Origin: Erodium maritimum
Lineage: Eukaryota > Streptophyta > Magnoliopsida > Geraniales > Geraniaceae
Direction: 5' to 3'
Assembly (NCBI GenBank): GCA_963921825.1
Contig: OY997594.1
Coordinates: 44,572,557-44,636,556 of the forward strand
Length of the DNA stretch: 64,000 bases
The notes beneath the pieces are model-generated. The model was not told the DNA's origin. It made no database searches and was given only the letters and a program-made list of their open reading frames with translations. Below are positions 1 to 11,299 of this stretch, piece by piece; the first letter of the stretch is position 1, and every line of letters starts with the position of its first letter. Made by a program: the position numbers and the translations under genes.

Positions 1-171
1 TGTTTATGCTAATTATACTCTTTATATTTTCTTCTTCATCTTATTCTACATCTAAATCCTCAGTAATTAGTTGTTCTTGTGTGCTGTGTAGCATTGAAAA
101 GGAGAAACAATTGTTTGACTCAAGAAACCAAGGAAGAGGACCCCAACCAAGAAGCTTCACCACCCAAACCA

Positions 172-524
172 GTATGTATACTAGCTACTATAATTAATTA
201 GACAATATATATGTATTTTAATTGTTTTCTTTTTGTGTGAATTCATCCCAATATATAAAAGTGAAGTGAAAAGAAAACTTGTATGAAAATCAAGCAAGAT
301 CTAGCTACTTGCAATCTTTTCCTTGGAAATAGTGACCTTATTATTATATAAGTTTTAAAAACCCTAAATCTTAATCTACTAGCTATACACGAGATCCAAT
401 CCCCTCTTCTTCTCCTTTCTCCAACCCATTTCAAAATTATTATTATTAATTTATTTTCGATCGCTAGGGTTTTAAAGATCATATTGTCTGATACATATAT
501 ACATGTGTATTGTTTTATATATAG
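172..524 (+). other. probable 5'-UTR intron of the AS2-like gene
   Basis: A GTATGT donor follows a purine-rich leader ending in ...CACCCAAACCA at 171. An acceptor-like pyrimidine/AT tract ends in ATATATAG at 524, 27 bases before the ATG at 552. AS2 genes of other plants are known to carry an intron in the 5' leader, which is why this reading is preferred. Bases 1-171 would then be leader exon sequence and any upstream promoter lies outside the window. No transcript evidence is available, so the exact splice sites are a guess. Confidence 0.4.
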
Positions 525-551
525 AATTGGATTGAGCGGATATATAAATAT

Positions 552-917
552 ATGGCGTCGTCACCGTGCGCCGCTTGCAAGTTCCTCCGGCGGAAGTGCG
601 TGTTCGCGCACAAGTTCGCGAACGTGCACAAAGTGTTGGGAGCGAGCAACGTGACGAAGCTGCTGAACGAGCTCCACCCGCACCAGCGCGAGGACGCCGT
701 CAACTCGCTCGCGTACGAGGCCGACATGCGCCTCCGCGACCCCGTCTACGGCTGCGTCGGCGTCATCTCTCTCCTTCAGCACCAGCTCCAGCTCGACAAG
801 TCCGAGCTCCACAAGTACCACCAGACCCTCATCGCCCCCGCCGCCTACCACGCCGCCACTATTGGCCACCTCACCCACTACCGCCCCGCCGCCGGAGACA
901 CCATCGATCCCTCCTAG
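552..917 (+). CDS. LBD/AS2-domain transcription factor, ASYMMETRIC LEAVES2-like, shortened
   Basis: The single-exon reading frame gives 121 residues. It opens [16 protein letters not shown], the signature start of LBD proteins, nuclear plant-specific DNA-binding regulators. AS2 itself acts with AS1 to repress KNOX genes in leaves. The GAS block ([14 protein letters not shown], residues 30-43) and the [17 protein letters not shown] stretch (63-79) match AS2/LBD6 closely, and the C-terminus ends in IDPS as AS2 does. The protein is far shorter than the roughly 170-230 residues usual for AS2. The zinc-finger-like C-x2-C-x6-C-x3-C motif keeps only C6, C9 and C16; the fourth Cys and the following APYFPPDQP block are missing. 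The leucine-zipper-like segment (about 74-89) is also shortened. All losses keep the frame. The coding DNA is strikingly GC-rich against AT-rich flanks. It may be a functional compact variant, a competitor protein, or a decaying paralogue. Confidence 0.8.
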   Translation: MASSPCAACKFLRRKCVFAHKFANVHKVLGASNVTKLLNELHPHQREDAVNSLAYEADMRLRDPVYGCVGVISLLQHQLQLDKSELHKYHQTLIAPAAYHAATIGHLTHYRPAAGDTIDPS

Positions 918-1996
918 CACCCTTTCCAATCCCTCCTCCGCTTGCATGCACCACTTCAGATCACCAAAACCCATTACATGTAATTTTTTTTCTAACGTTT
1001 AGTTATCACATCTTAACTGAAACCTATCTTTTGTAACAAATCCTAATATAAATGTAGTATTTTGTTACAAAAATTAACTTAAAACTGGTAGTTTGTTACA
1101 AATTTTTCACGTTTATTTTACATGTGATTGATATTTTCTGTAAACATGTAACACCGTTAAGCTAGGAATTGTCACAAAAGATCGACCTCAATTAGGAATT
1201 ACAAATAACCTTTTTATATAGGTCCAAAATCAACATTATCCTTTTCTTTGTTTAAATACCATTTTTCTTTCTTATATGCTTATTGCTGCTACTTATTTAA
1301 GGGAATAAATTAAGTAATATTTTGACTAATTGAAAGGTAGTCTCTGTGATTTCATTAAATTGCAATTGATTTTTAATGAAACTATATATTCACCATATAA
1401 GATGATGATAAGTTTTCCTCTCTTATTACCATTTTCAATTTCTTTGGTTGTTAAGGCTAAACACTTGCAATTTGCTGTGATAGTAAATTCATAAACAAAT
1501 TAATGGGGTTTTGTTTGAATAAATTGAGAAAGGCAATTCCCAATATTGGCCAAAATTCATAATCATGAAAAATATATAGAAAGAAATGATAAACAGATCG
1601 ATGATTGGCCATTGCAAGTTATATGCAACTGAAATAAATGTCTAATTATCAATACTGCCATAATGGATTTTTCATTTATTGCCGGGCATAAGAGATCATG
1701 ATCATCATATGAGACGGACAAGAAGAAAATGTATTGAGTGAGAGAGAGAGACGGATTGGAAATTGAGATTTCATTTCCATAATTTAATACAATACCAGTT
1801 ATATATTTTTAATATAGTCATGGAACTGTGTTAGTGTTATATTATATCTATATTTGTGTATTTTTCTGACTTTACTTTCTCTATAAGTTTTAGTGGCACA
1901 CAAAATGAGATTATTACTTATTAAGATTTGGGGATTGACAACGTGAAGATCTTTGTAAATGAATGCCATATATGTAGAAGTGAATGCATGCAATGA
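918..1996. other. AT-rich intergenic DNA downstream of the AS2-like gene
   Basis: No convincing coding region. Near 1030-1105 a short palindrome-like word (TTTGTTACAAA and close variants) occurs three times, which may be a remnant of a small inverted-repeat element or part of the 3' UTR. A short GA-rich run lies at 1738-1752. Confidence 0.5.
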
Positions 1997-2073
1997 TTTT
2001 TTTTTGACGAAAAGGTACATATGTTTTATTTATATTCTTTTTTAGAAGTAACTGGGAATTTTGTTGCGAATGA

Positions 2074-5000
2074 TCAATTTTCATTATACCAGCTAAACAG
2101 GGTGACACATCATTACAATTCTCACTGAAATGAACACAATCAGTCGTCTTTTTGCTAGCTCATGCTCTCCTAATTTCCCTCTCTCTGATTACATCTGACA
2201 ATGAACCTTGGCAAATCCTGGAGAATCCTCTTAAAGTCTGCAGTTACACCTCCAATTGGAGCTAGGATGTTCTCTGAGTTGGTTATGGCTATCACAACAT
2301 TCAGATAGTCATACTCCACTTCTCCCACCACCCATTCCTCCCTACAGATCCAAATCAGTGCATCCCGGAGCGTCATTGCTTCAACAAGCTCCAGTTCCTG
2401 CACTCTCGGAAATAAAACACACCCCTCTTTCCCCCCATGCGGACCATCGGTGGCGCCATCCACGTTAACCTTCAGAGTACCTACAACCGGTTTCACCTAT
2501 ATGTTCCTCCCCTCCGACCTCCTGTCAGACCTTGGTTTCTAGCTTCCCTCCAACTGGTTAATAAAGAGTCTGTTGACCGTAATACAGCTTCAATCGATAG
2601 CTCCTTATCCCGCCTTACTTTTGAGTTGCGCGCTTTCCATAATTCCCAACAAATAACTTCCATCTTCTCGGCCTCTTCTTTATTGATACATGTCCATCAT
2701 GCACTTAAATTCTCCTTGGCTGAAACACCTCCCCCTAACTGAACATTTGGAACCTTACTCCATATCTCTAGTGTTTTAGGGCATTTAAAAAGCACATGAA
2801 CACATGTTTCATCCTCTCCACAATACAAACATGCATTCTGGACTAGTCCTCTTTTCTCTCTTAATTTAGTGGATAGTGGCAAAAGATCAGAAGCCCCCTC
2901 CAAAGAAAGTGATTAACCTTGGGTGGGACTTTTAATCGCCATAAATCCCTCCAAAAATTATCGCCTCCGTCATTACCTTCATTTAATCTCTGTGCCTGAA
3001 TCTCCCTGTATGCCTGCCTGACCGAGTACTGGTCATCACGAGCCTTGCTCCAGAACCACCCATCCTGCTCTGCATACGAACTCAATGGGATCTTCAAAAT
3101 TGAGTCTTCGTCCGAACCCGAGAAAGAAGCCTGAATTAAGTCTGAATTCTATGCTTTCTCCCTAGGCTTGAAAAGTCGATGTACCTTCCAAGACTGCATA
3201 TTTCTCGCCACTTCCTATAAGCGGCTCGAGTCTGAACAAACCCACGGATCGACCAGCCAAGTGTCCTCCCTTGCCCCAATAAACTTTCTCATACATTGTC
3301 TTAGCAATTTCTTGAGCTTCAGTTATACTTCTACAAATGGGGCTAGACCCCACAAGGGTTCCAGCATGTAGGAAATTGCACAAAGGATAGTACTTTGCCT
3401 TTAATGTTCGGGCCACTAAACTTTCCGGACTCCGCATCAACAGCCACCCTGGTTTCCCCAATAAAGCAATATTGAAATCACTCAAGTGTTTGAAGCTTAA
3501 GCCACCTAAACCCTTATGATCGCAAAGATCCTGCCACTTCATCCATCTTATTCCGGTTCCCGTATTCTTATTGTGCGCCCACCGATGTTTGTTCATCTCA
3601 ACCTCTATTTCACGAATGAGTGTTTGGGGGAGTAAATGGACACTCATTGTATACGTAGGCAATGTTTGGATCACTGATTTTAAGAGGATTTCTTTACCTA
3701 CCTTACTGAGTAGTAAGTCATCCCAACTACTCAGTCTCTTTTGTATTCTCTCCTTGATGAAATTAAAAGCACGAAACTTCCTTCGCTCCACTACTACCGC
3801 CAGCCCAAGTATGTGCCCACATCCTCAACGCCCTCCATTCCCATCATCTCCACTGTATTCTCTTTGACCGACACCGAAGTGTTTGGGCTATAAGAAATAG
3901 ATGATTTATGTACATTCACCTTCTGCCTTGAGGCTCTCTCGTACAGTCCAAGAAATTCTTTCCATTTCACTACCTCTTCCACCGACGCCCTTCCAAATAA
4001 AAAAGCTATCATCTGCAAAAAAAAAAAACAAATGAGGTATGGATGGAGCATCTTTGACCACCCTATGGCCGTGTATGAGGTTCTGGGCCTCGTAGCTGTT
4101 AATTAATCTTGACAGTCCTTCTGCACACGTGATAAACAGGTAAGGTGATAGTGGGTCACCTTGCCTGATTCCCCGTTTTGGAAGTATAGGTCTAATTCTC
4201 CTTCCTTCAGCTGTCACCCTTAGTTTCGGGGTCCGGACACATTCAATGACTAGTGTCACCCATCTCTCCCCAAACCCCATCCTCCTCAGAAGTTTCTCTA
4301 GAAAGACCCAATCCACCCTGTCATAAGCCTTTCGTATCTAATTTCATAGCCATCAACCACACAGAACCTTGTCTTTTGTTTCTCTACGCATGTAGAACTT
4401 CTCCTGAAATGATAATGCTATCAGTAATTAATCTGCCTACAAGAAACCACTCTGTGAGTCCGAGATCACTCCCTACATACATCCTTTCATCCTCTACACC
4501 ATCACCTTTGTAATTAACTTGTAGGTCACGTTACACAGCGCAATAGGCCTAAACTCCTCCACCCTTTCAGGCCTATGGACTTTCGGTATCAGCACCACAT
4601 TTTTATCATTAATATTTTCTGGTAACTTTCCCATTTCAAAACAATCCATGACCAATTTGAAAACTTTCTCTCCCACAACCGGCCAGTATCTTTGGTAGAA
4701 ACCGGGGTTAAACCCATCCGACCCTAGTGTTTTTAGAGGCAACATACTAAACATTGCCTTTTTAACTTCATCCCTGCTAACCGGTATTATTAGGAACTCA
4801 TTTTGCTCAACTATAAATTGATCTTGGAATTAGCTCACTTACATCATCTTGATCCTGATTCTTCGGGGTGAAAAGCTCCACAAAATAATCTTAAATCAAC
4901 TCTTCTTACCCCGAATTCCACTCCCAAGAGACCCCGTGTTTTTCCCTCAATCTCCTTAACCTGTTCCTCCTCCTCTGCTCAAAGCATTTAGCGCAAAAAT

Positions 5001-6062
5001 ATCGAGTATTTTGGTCTCCTTCCTTACACCAGTGTTGTTTCGCCCTATGCTTCCATTGATCGTCTTTTGAAGTAGCAACCCTGTAAGTTTTCTACGTAAT
5101 TCGCAGACTCTATCCCCGCTCCATCTGTCCCACCTGCCCTTGAGTCAGTCCATCTCCCTTCTACAATCCTTGATATGTTTACTGATCAGGTATGGCGTCT
5201 CCGTTGCCCACCGATTCAATTTATCTACTGCCCGTGCCAACCTGGTCTCTATGGGCATATTATCATTTTCATTCCTAGCCGCACGAACTAGCTCTACACA
5301 TTCAGGCCGTCTGCACCACGACTCCTCGAAACGAAAGCTTCGAGATATTCGTTCTTCAACCTTCCTAGTCCCCATAACCACAATAAGGGTGTGGTCCGAC
5401 ATCAACAATTCACCATGTATTAGTCGTGTGTCTGGGTACAATATCTCCCATGCTTTGTTAATCGATTCTCGATCCAACTGTATCTTCGTTCGGTTCGACC
5501 CATGTCTCCCGATTTCCCATGTAAACTAATACCCTTATATGGCAACGTCCCTCAAGCCTGCTTCCTCAAATGCCCTCCGAAACCCCTATAGTAAGTGTCT
5601 CGGGTAACGTCTTTCTCCCCTTTTTTTCGCGTCTAAAAGGACGTTATTAAAGTCACCCATGATTGTCCATGACATATTCATTTTCCTCCCTAGGGACCTG
5701 ATTAGATTCCGTGTATACCACCGCTTATCTCTTCTTGGCTCACAATAGATCCCTGTTACCCGTACTTGATGGTCGTCTAAGTTATGTATCACCATATCTA
5801 TATGGTTAACCGAATATGTCTGTAGGACCCCCTCCTCCTTATGCTTCCAAAGAACTTCCAGTCCACCCTTTCCACTTCTCCCTTCCACACAAAAAGCACC
5901 TTCCATCCCCAAAGTGCTCTTTAGGTTATCAATCACATCTCTCTTGTATTTTGTTTCAGACAAGAATATGACCTCAGGTTTCTTTTAAGCTACCAGCTTG
6001 ATTAGGAATCATTGCGTCCAGGGGTTCCCAAGCCCCTGGTAGTTCCAAGCCAACATATTCAT
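2074..6062 (-). pseudogene. LINE ORF2: endonuclease, reverse transcriptase, zf-RVT and RNase H, broken
   Basis: ORF2 of L1 elements nicks target DNA and primes reverse transcription there. It opens MNMLAWNYQGLGNPW, the conserved endonuclease start, then shows IFLSETK and IMGDFNNVL (5670-5630). The reverse transcriptase runs from about 4754 (GSDGFNPGFYQRYW, VVLIPKV, FRPIALCNVTYKLI) through RGIRQGDPLSPYLF (about 4170-4130) and the catalytic FADD (about 4006-4020), to SKVGKEILLKSVIQTLPTYTMS and the FN(I)ALL region (3500-3450). The zf-RVT domain (FWRDLWRLKVPPKVNHFLWR) lies at 2960-2905. An RNase H-like domain (LKVNVDGA) starts near 2470, and the frame ends about 2074. At least six frameshifts or stops separate these blocks, one of them at a poly-A run beside the FADD box (4017-4030), so no full protein can be made. 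Confidence 0.85.
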
Positions 6063-7520
6063 TTCGGTTTGCGGGGTTGCTTAGTAACCCTCACATGTGT
6101 CTCAGGGACAGATTTCCCAAAATTCACTGTTTGGTCAATGAATGCCCCTTTCCTCTTCCTCGGGATCAATTCATGTTCAATAGTGTCCACAGAACTCCTT
6201 TCACCTTGCCTCATTCTTCTGAACCGACTTGTGCCTCCCGCACTTGAATTACTATTCAAACTTTGTGCTCTAGAAGTTTGTTTACCCTTAATGTTCCCTT
6301 TCCTTCCTTCTGAACTAATCGGTTCCACGGATGGAGTTTTATTAAGGTCTACACTCTGATCCACACTTAGTTGTGTCCGACCGGCACTGACTGGATATTG
6401 GGTCTCAGCGCTACTTGCTCCCTTTCGACCTCCTGAAGTGTTCCTCTAGCTGCCTGCTCTTTTCTTGCGGGCTTCTTATTTTTCTCCAAATCCCTTTCAC
6501 TTCCTTCCCTACACCAATCACCAATGTTGCTTTCATCAGACTCTACCCTTTCAGGTTCCTTTGATCTCCCAACTAGCCTCGATTCCGAGACCTCATGTGT
6601 GTTGTCCGTGAACTATATCCTCTCTCTAGAATAGAGGCCTCATTCCTATGGTCTCCACTCCTACCTCTACTGTTAATTGTGTTCGTCCGAGATGTAGACA
6701 ACACTCCTTTTATAACAGACTCAACCTCTTCCTCCCGATTTTCTCCATGAGGCACAAATGATCCCATACATCTACTTAGTCCCACCTTCAAAAAAGGACC
6801 ATAAAGATATCTTTCATCATCCCAATCTTCACCATACTAATCACAATCATTCATTGTGCTCCCTAGTCTACCACATACGTAGCAAAAATCTTGGATATGT
6901 TCATACTGCAATGGTACCCAAGTGTAAACCATGTTTTCACCCAATAGCATTTTCACCCTTCTCACCAGTGGTTTATTGACGTCCCATCTCAGACGAATTC
7001 GAATGTACCCCTGCCACGCTCTTCCACCCTTCTTGCATTCTACATCCAGGGTATGCCTAATGCGATTTCCAATTATGGTCCCAACCCTATTTATCAAGGC
7101 TTTAAAGGGTAAGTTTGAAGCCTGAACCCACATAGAAATTTCGGAGAAAACAATTGCTTAGGGTTATCATCATGAGTGAATTCCCTAAAACAAATTGGGC
7201 TTTTGTTGAAGAACCATGGCTCTAATTCCAGAAACTTTGATTTGCCCTAGCCGATACAAAGAGAAAGCCAAATATGTTAGTTGCCAATGGTTCGATCACC
7301 ACTCCTTTATTCCGGCCAGTATTCTTCATCACCTCCATGAAGATGGCTTTGTTGTATCCTTTTTGTTTCAATAATTTTCCGGCCAGATCAAACTTGTATT
7401 TATCGCCACTTACATTCAGTTCATCCTCTGGTATGATCAACTTTATTCCTCCTCCTCAATCGTTATTCCCCTAAATCTATCCCCCAATCCCTCCAAATCA
7501 TTGTATCCTTGATTCGCCAT
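6059..7520 (-). pseudogene. LINE ORF1 (DUF4283, zinc knuckle), broken
   Basis: ORF1 of plant L1 elements is an RNA-binding protein that packages the element RNA. The start MANQGYNDLEGLGDRF lies at 7520. A DUF4283-type domain follows (KFDLAGKLLKQKGYNKAIF ... IFGFLF, 7440-7240). Around 7130-6840 comes the second part, VWVQASNLPF to NKPLVRR, with the C-x2-C-x4-H-x4-C knuckle CYVCGRLGSTMNDCD near 6880-6840 in which the His position reads as Met. A basic, Ser/Arg-rich C-terminus ends in KQPRKPK and TGA at 6059-6061. A stop after the EEEE run near the N-terminus and several frameshifts break the frame. The final TGA overlaps the ORF2 start in the tetranucleotide ATGA. Confidence 0.75.
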
Positions 7521-7690
7521 ACGATAGTATCAGAGATCCTTCACCTTATCGCCAGAGCAAACGCAGACAATCGGTAACCCTAGAGCTGAACAGAGTCGGC
7601 GCCGTCTTGCAATAGTTTTCGTAGAAAACTTGGAAAACCTACTTTAGCACCACAAAACACGGAGCAAAGACTTTCCCTCAAAAAATGAAC

Positions 7691-7779
7691 CGTTATAAAC
7701 GATATTGAAAATGCCATATATGCCAACTAAACTATGACGAAATTGATTATGGTTGTTCACGGTTTTGTCTAAACCCTGC
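7691..7779. other. short spacer between LINE copies
   Basis: AT-rich, no recognisable feature. It may contain the 5' limit of the 1997-7690 LINE and the decayed remainder of the ORF1 relic that follows. Confidence 0.3.
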
Positions 7780-8760
7780 ATACTCTGTAGAGTGCGACCG
7801 AACCTGCTTTCATCAGTTTCAAAGGGAGGCAGAGCTATAACCAGGGACCCCTCCCAAAGTCAGTCCCTATAGAACTGAATCCCTTTCATTCCTCTTAGCG
7901 GGGCTCCTTTCCAGCCGACTACCCCTTCACTCCCCCAGCTCCTTCTCGAGCTCCCGCATCAATGTCTGTTCTGTCTCTAGGCCTAGACAAGTCTGGGTGG
8001 TCAGCGTCCTAACTACCAGAGATTTGGGCGGCCACCAAGTTCTTCCAACCTAGGTCCACCTTCCCGATCTGGCTAGTACCCTGAGAACTTGTACCATTAG
8101 GTACAATAATCATGGATACAATTGGGCCCCTTCCGCAAGGCAAGGTCCCCTTAGGTGCAGTACTCAAGGATACGGGTCGTTGAGACCCTTACGGACCCCA
8201 ATCCGTCGGGTATGGCCTGGGGTCTTGCTCACGCTGAAACTCCAGCATAGATGAGTCGAACCGTGGGGTACAAATCACCTATCGGTTACACTTAATAATT
8301 CCATGGCCTATCAAGCCACAATTAAAATAGAACGAGGTAGCTTCGTATAAGTGAGCGAGACACAAATCGGGTCAAGGAATTCCCAAAAGAGGAGCAGTAG
8401 TTGACGGCGCAGGGGATGCTCCATTAGATGCCGGAAACGGACCTTCATTGTCCAAACACTAGTAGAGGCCTCACTGGTCGCTTGGAACAGAGACACACAA
8501 CCATCAAAGCACCACGACTCGTTCCCTCAGAACCAAACACAGGCCTCCTCTGATTCAAATTAGAACCCAAAAACGCTGGGAATGATGTCCTTGATCACCA
8601 AACCCTTTACCGACTTCCCCCAAAATTTGGTGATAATTAGGAGCAAGACCTCCTTCCAAGGAAATTTCGAGGCCCACAGTTTACCCATCATGATAAACTA
8701 TTGGCGAGCCATAATGGAGGGGCTCGTTGGGGAATATGGCACCAGTACCTCAACCTCCTC
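7780..8760 (-). pseudogene. second LINE ORF1 relic (DUF4283 and zinc knuckle)
   Basis: Translating the minus strand from about 8720 to 8570 gives MGKLWASKFPWKEVLLLIIT followed by KFWGKSVKGLVIKDI, the typical core of DUF4283. Near 8345-8300 the same strand reads YTKLPRSIL followed by FNCGLIGHGIIKC. This is a C-x2-C-x4-H-x4-C knuckle in which the first Cys has become Tyr (TGT to TAT). Downstream, to about 7780, the translation is Arg/Pro-rich with several stops, as in ORF1 tails. It belongs to a different LINE copy from the one at 1997-7690, because that copy has its own ORF1. No ORF2 is seen next to it, so the copy is either truncated or interrupted by the other LINE. Confidence 0.6.
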
Positions 8761-9700
8761 CTCCTCCTCCCCTAGCAAGCAAGACGAGAAACCGTCTTAA
8801 ATGGTAGATATGGTAGATTCGAGGGGATTCTACATGGTCAGGGCCCTGATGTAGAGCCGATCTCCTTCGCTTTGAAGGTCCTACACCGCTAGACTATCCC
8901 TATAGATGGTTTGAAGAGGGCCAGAATTATTGGGGTGCTCTCCGCATTAGGGATTGAATGCCCCTCGTAAAGAGCCCTAAGTTCAACCCGCCCCAGCTCA
9001 ACCACCGGTGCTTTCCCTCGTAGAGGATCTCAGTATCGAGGGGGCGATGATACTTCGGTATCCTCAGGCAGAGACAACAAGACACCGGGCGGAGCAGGAC
9101 CAGGACTCACCGTAGACGATGTTAGAACAGTCGATCCCTCAGCAACAGTGATGGTTAACGGAGTAGGGCCAGGACTGACCGTGGATTGCTCCAGAACCGT
9201 TTAGCCCTCAACAACAGTGATGGTTGGCAAATGAGTTCCAACCCTAACGTTGCTTGTAAAGGAATCAACAATTGAGACCTTAGGCGTCCGACCTCGGCGT
9301 GACTTAGGTATCAGAATAAAGAACCCCGACGTAAAGGTCACGAGAGTCGTGGATTGTGGGGGAAATAGAGTAGCAGACGGTGAGGAGATGGAGATCGGAG
9401 AAGCCAAACCAAATTGCTTTTGCTTTGATTTTTGTCTGCGTCTCGGTTTAAAGAGGGGCACCACATCCAAAGATGGGTGTGGAGGAGGCACATGGGCCGA
9501 GAACTACATGGCTGCAGGGGGCGATGAGACAAGACCGACGACAACAACAGAGTTGTCGACGGTAGTGGCAAGAAGCTTCATATGGCTAATGCTAGGACTA
9601 AGGTTTCTCGGGAGAGACACGCGATGTGCGAGAGATATTTTTTGCGCGCATTTCTTTCTTTGACTCATTTAATTATAAATGTTGCATCCTATTAAATATA
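8761..9700. other. degenerate GC-moderate segment, probably LINE-derived
   Basis: Contains two imperfect direct repeats of about 65 bases (about 9090-9150 and 9165-9225; shared words GGACCAGGACT and CAACAGTGATGGTT). A basic-rich minus-strand reading (KPRRRQKSKQKQFG, near 9440) resembles the basic tails of LINE ORF1 proteins. No intact gene. Confidence 0.3.
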
Positions 9701-10044
9701 AGGAAAAACTCCGAGCAGTAACTATCATCAACTTGTACCTTTCAAAAACTGCCAGTAGACATAATAGTCGATCAATTTGACACTGTAGACTTAAGGTAAT
9801 TACGCAAATTGGCATTTTTCATTAGCAAGGACATAAACGTTAGGAAAAAATCTAAGAACTAATTGTCATATGACTATTGAACTCAAAAAGTAATTGTAGA
9901 CTTGTTTATTTTTTTAGTTTCCAACGGAAAATGTTAGTTTGCGTAATTACCTTAAGTATACAATGTCAAATTGATCGACTAATAAGTCTATAGTCAGTTT
10001 TTTAATGGTACACGTTGATGATAGTTAGTTCTCGGTGTTATCTC
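9701..10044. mobile_element. foldback MITE with about 100-bp terminal inverted repeats
   Basis: Bases 9708-9807 and the reverse complement of 9941-10037 agree almost base for base. Shared words in order: CCGAG, TAACTATCATCAAC, GTCGATCAATTTGACA, ACTTAAGGTAATTACGCAAA. The non-repeated centre is about 130 bases and has no coding capacity. The 8-base word TAAATATA flanks both sides (9693-9700 and 10045-10052) and is the likely TSD. It is AT-rich, so it could occur by chance. An 8-bp TSD would fit hAT; a 9-bp one would fit Mutator. Confidence 0.75.
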
Positions 10045-10052
10045 TAAATATA

Positions 10053-11299
10053 TAACCATCGTGGGTGTCATAATGAATTACTATTTTATATATTCACAAA
10101 AGTTCTTACAAACTCAATTAGATATTTTTTAGCATGAGCAAGAATTTTATCAAATAAAAATTCGGAAAGGTAACATGTGATGAACATAAAAAAGAAGGGA
10201 AATATATAGTCTTGAACAACATGTTCTCGACGTTCACTTTGCTAGTAAATAGTCGGTTAATTCAGGTGAGTATTGATGGGGTAGATCCTCTTGACTGTCG
10301 GGAACTGCATATAGTATTTGTCTTTCATTTCTTGTCTCGGCTTGATGATGCATATAGTGTCTTCTGAACACGGTGATCTAAATGGAGAGACCTTTTTCGG
10401 GCAAAAGGGGGAATATTGGGCATCCAGGGAAGAAAATGGGGGATGTAGTGGGTCGAGATTGGTCAACCTCTGGCAAGGCGAGATGTGTGTCCCCACACAC
10501 ACCTTAGGGCTCTATCACACACTCATTGGTCTTGGCGAGACTGCACCGTAGATCTCGTCTTTTTAGCCTCCTAGCAGGAGGGTTCTATGGCAGTCGCGTT
10601 GGGTAGGGCACTGGCGACGAATATGACATCCCTTTGGTTAGGCAGAACATCTTGTGTTGTCTGGAGCTCAGTCGGTCATCATCTTTTGGAAGTCGAGAGT
10701 AGTGGTCGGCCCGAGGGGATGCATTTTTCTGGCTTGGGTGTGCACCAAAGTGGTAAGCAGGAAATCATGTGCTGAGACAGTTGATGAAGTTCCTAGTGGC
10801 GCGTATCCTGATGACATAGCAGCTCACGGCGGGTAGGGTAGTGGTTGCCGAAATCTCATACCCATCCGAGGCTCATAGCAAGCTGGATAATAAGGCCGGG
10901 TTTCTCTCGTTCTAGTCATGCTTCGGTGTCGGTGGTGGGTCTCCTATATGAGGACCGTAGATCTGATCCAGGGTCGGGTCCAGCCTAGAGGTTGTCAATA
11001 TTGTTGGCTTTGTGTAGTTTGGTCGTCATGCTAGCCAGCGTGGTCTGTCACCGGAATATGGTGGGTGCAAATCCGGGTTCGCTCCATAGATTTTACAGTG
11101 AGGATTGCCAGGCCGCCTTCATCCAGTAGGATGTTCCTCTCTAAGGGTAGGTTGGTCGTCCCTATTCATGGTCGGGGTCAGGTCATCCACGGTGGGAGCA
11201 ACGAAGGGGAGGCAAATTCGATCTTGTAAAGGTCGTGGCAGCATCTTCCGGGCCGGTATCGTTATCAGATTTAGAGGGCCGGTTGGAGTCCCCTGGTGT
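10053..11299. other. unassigned, non-coding or strongly decayed segment
   Basis: After an AT-rich stretch to about 10250 the composition becomes GC-richer, with short open readings on both strands and no domain I recognise. Its right end is cut by the solo LTR at 11305 and it continues after 14464 (to about 14760), because the same TSD joins the two sides. The composition resembles decayed LINE ORF1 DNA, but that is a guess. Confidence 0.3.

Larger units (their letters stand above)
1997..7690 (-). mobile_element. plant L1-type LINE, nearly full length, degenerate
   Basis: The element reads on the minus strand. It ends in a poly-A tail (poly-T at 1997-2005 on +, preceded on the element strand by ...TTTTCGTC). 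Order from its 5' end: a leader, ORF1 (DUF4283 and zinc knuckle), then ORF2 with apurinic endonuclease, reverse transcriptase, zf-RVT and RNase H. This is the usual arrangement of plant L1 elements of about 5.5-6 kb. Many frameshifts and stops make it inactive. The 5' limit near 7690 is approximate and no convincing TSD was found. The words GCCATATATG near both ends are not adjacent to the tail and are not claimed as a TSD. Confidence 0.85.

Noticed and set aside
561..1036. Long readings on the minus strand and in another plus frame over the LBD gene (137 and 156 codons)
   Set aside because: They overlap the recognised AS2-domain frame. Their length comes from the GC-rich codon usage, and the products are low-complexity without a known domain.
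1920..7730. GCCATATATG near both ends of the first LINE as a TSD
   Set aside because: On the left the word lies about 25 bases from the poly-T run, not next to it. The match is short and AT-rich.
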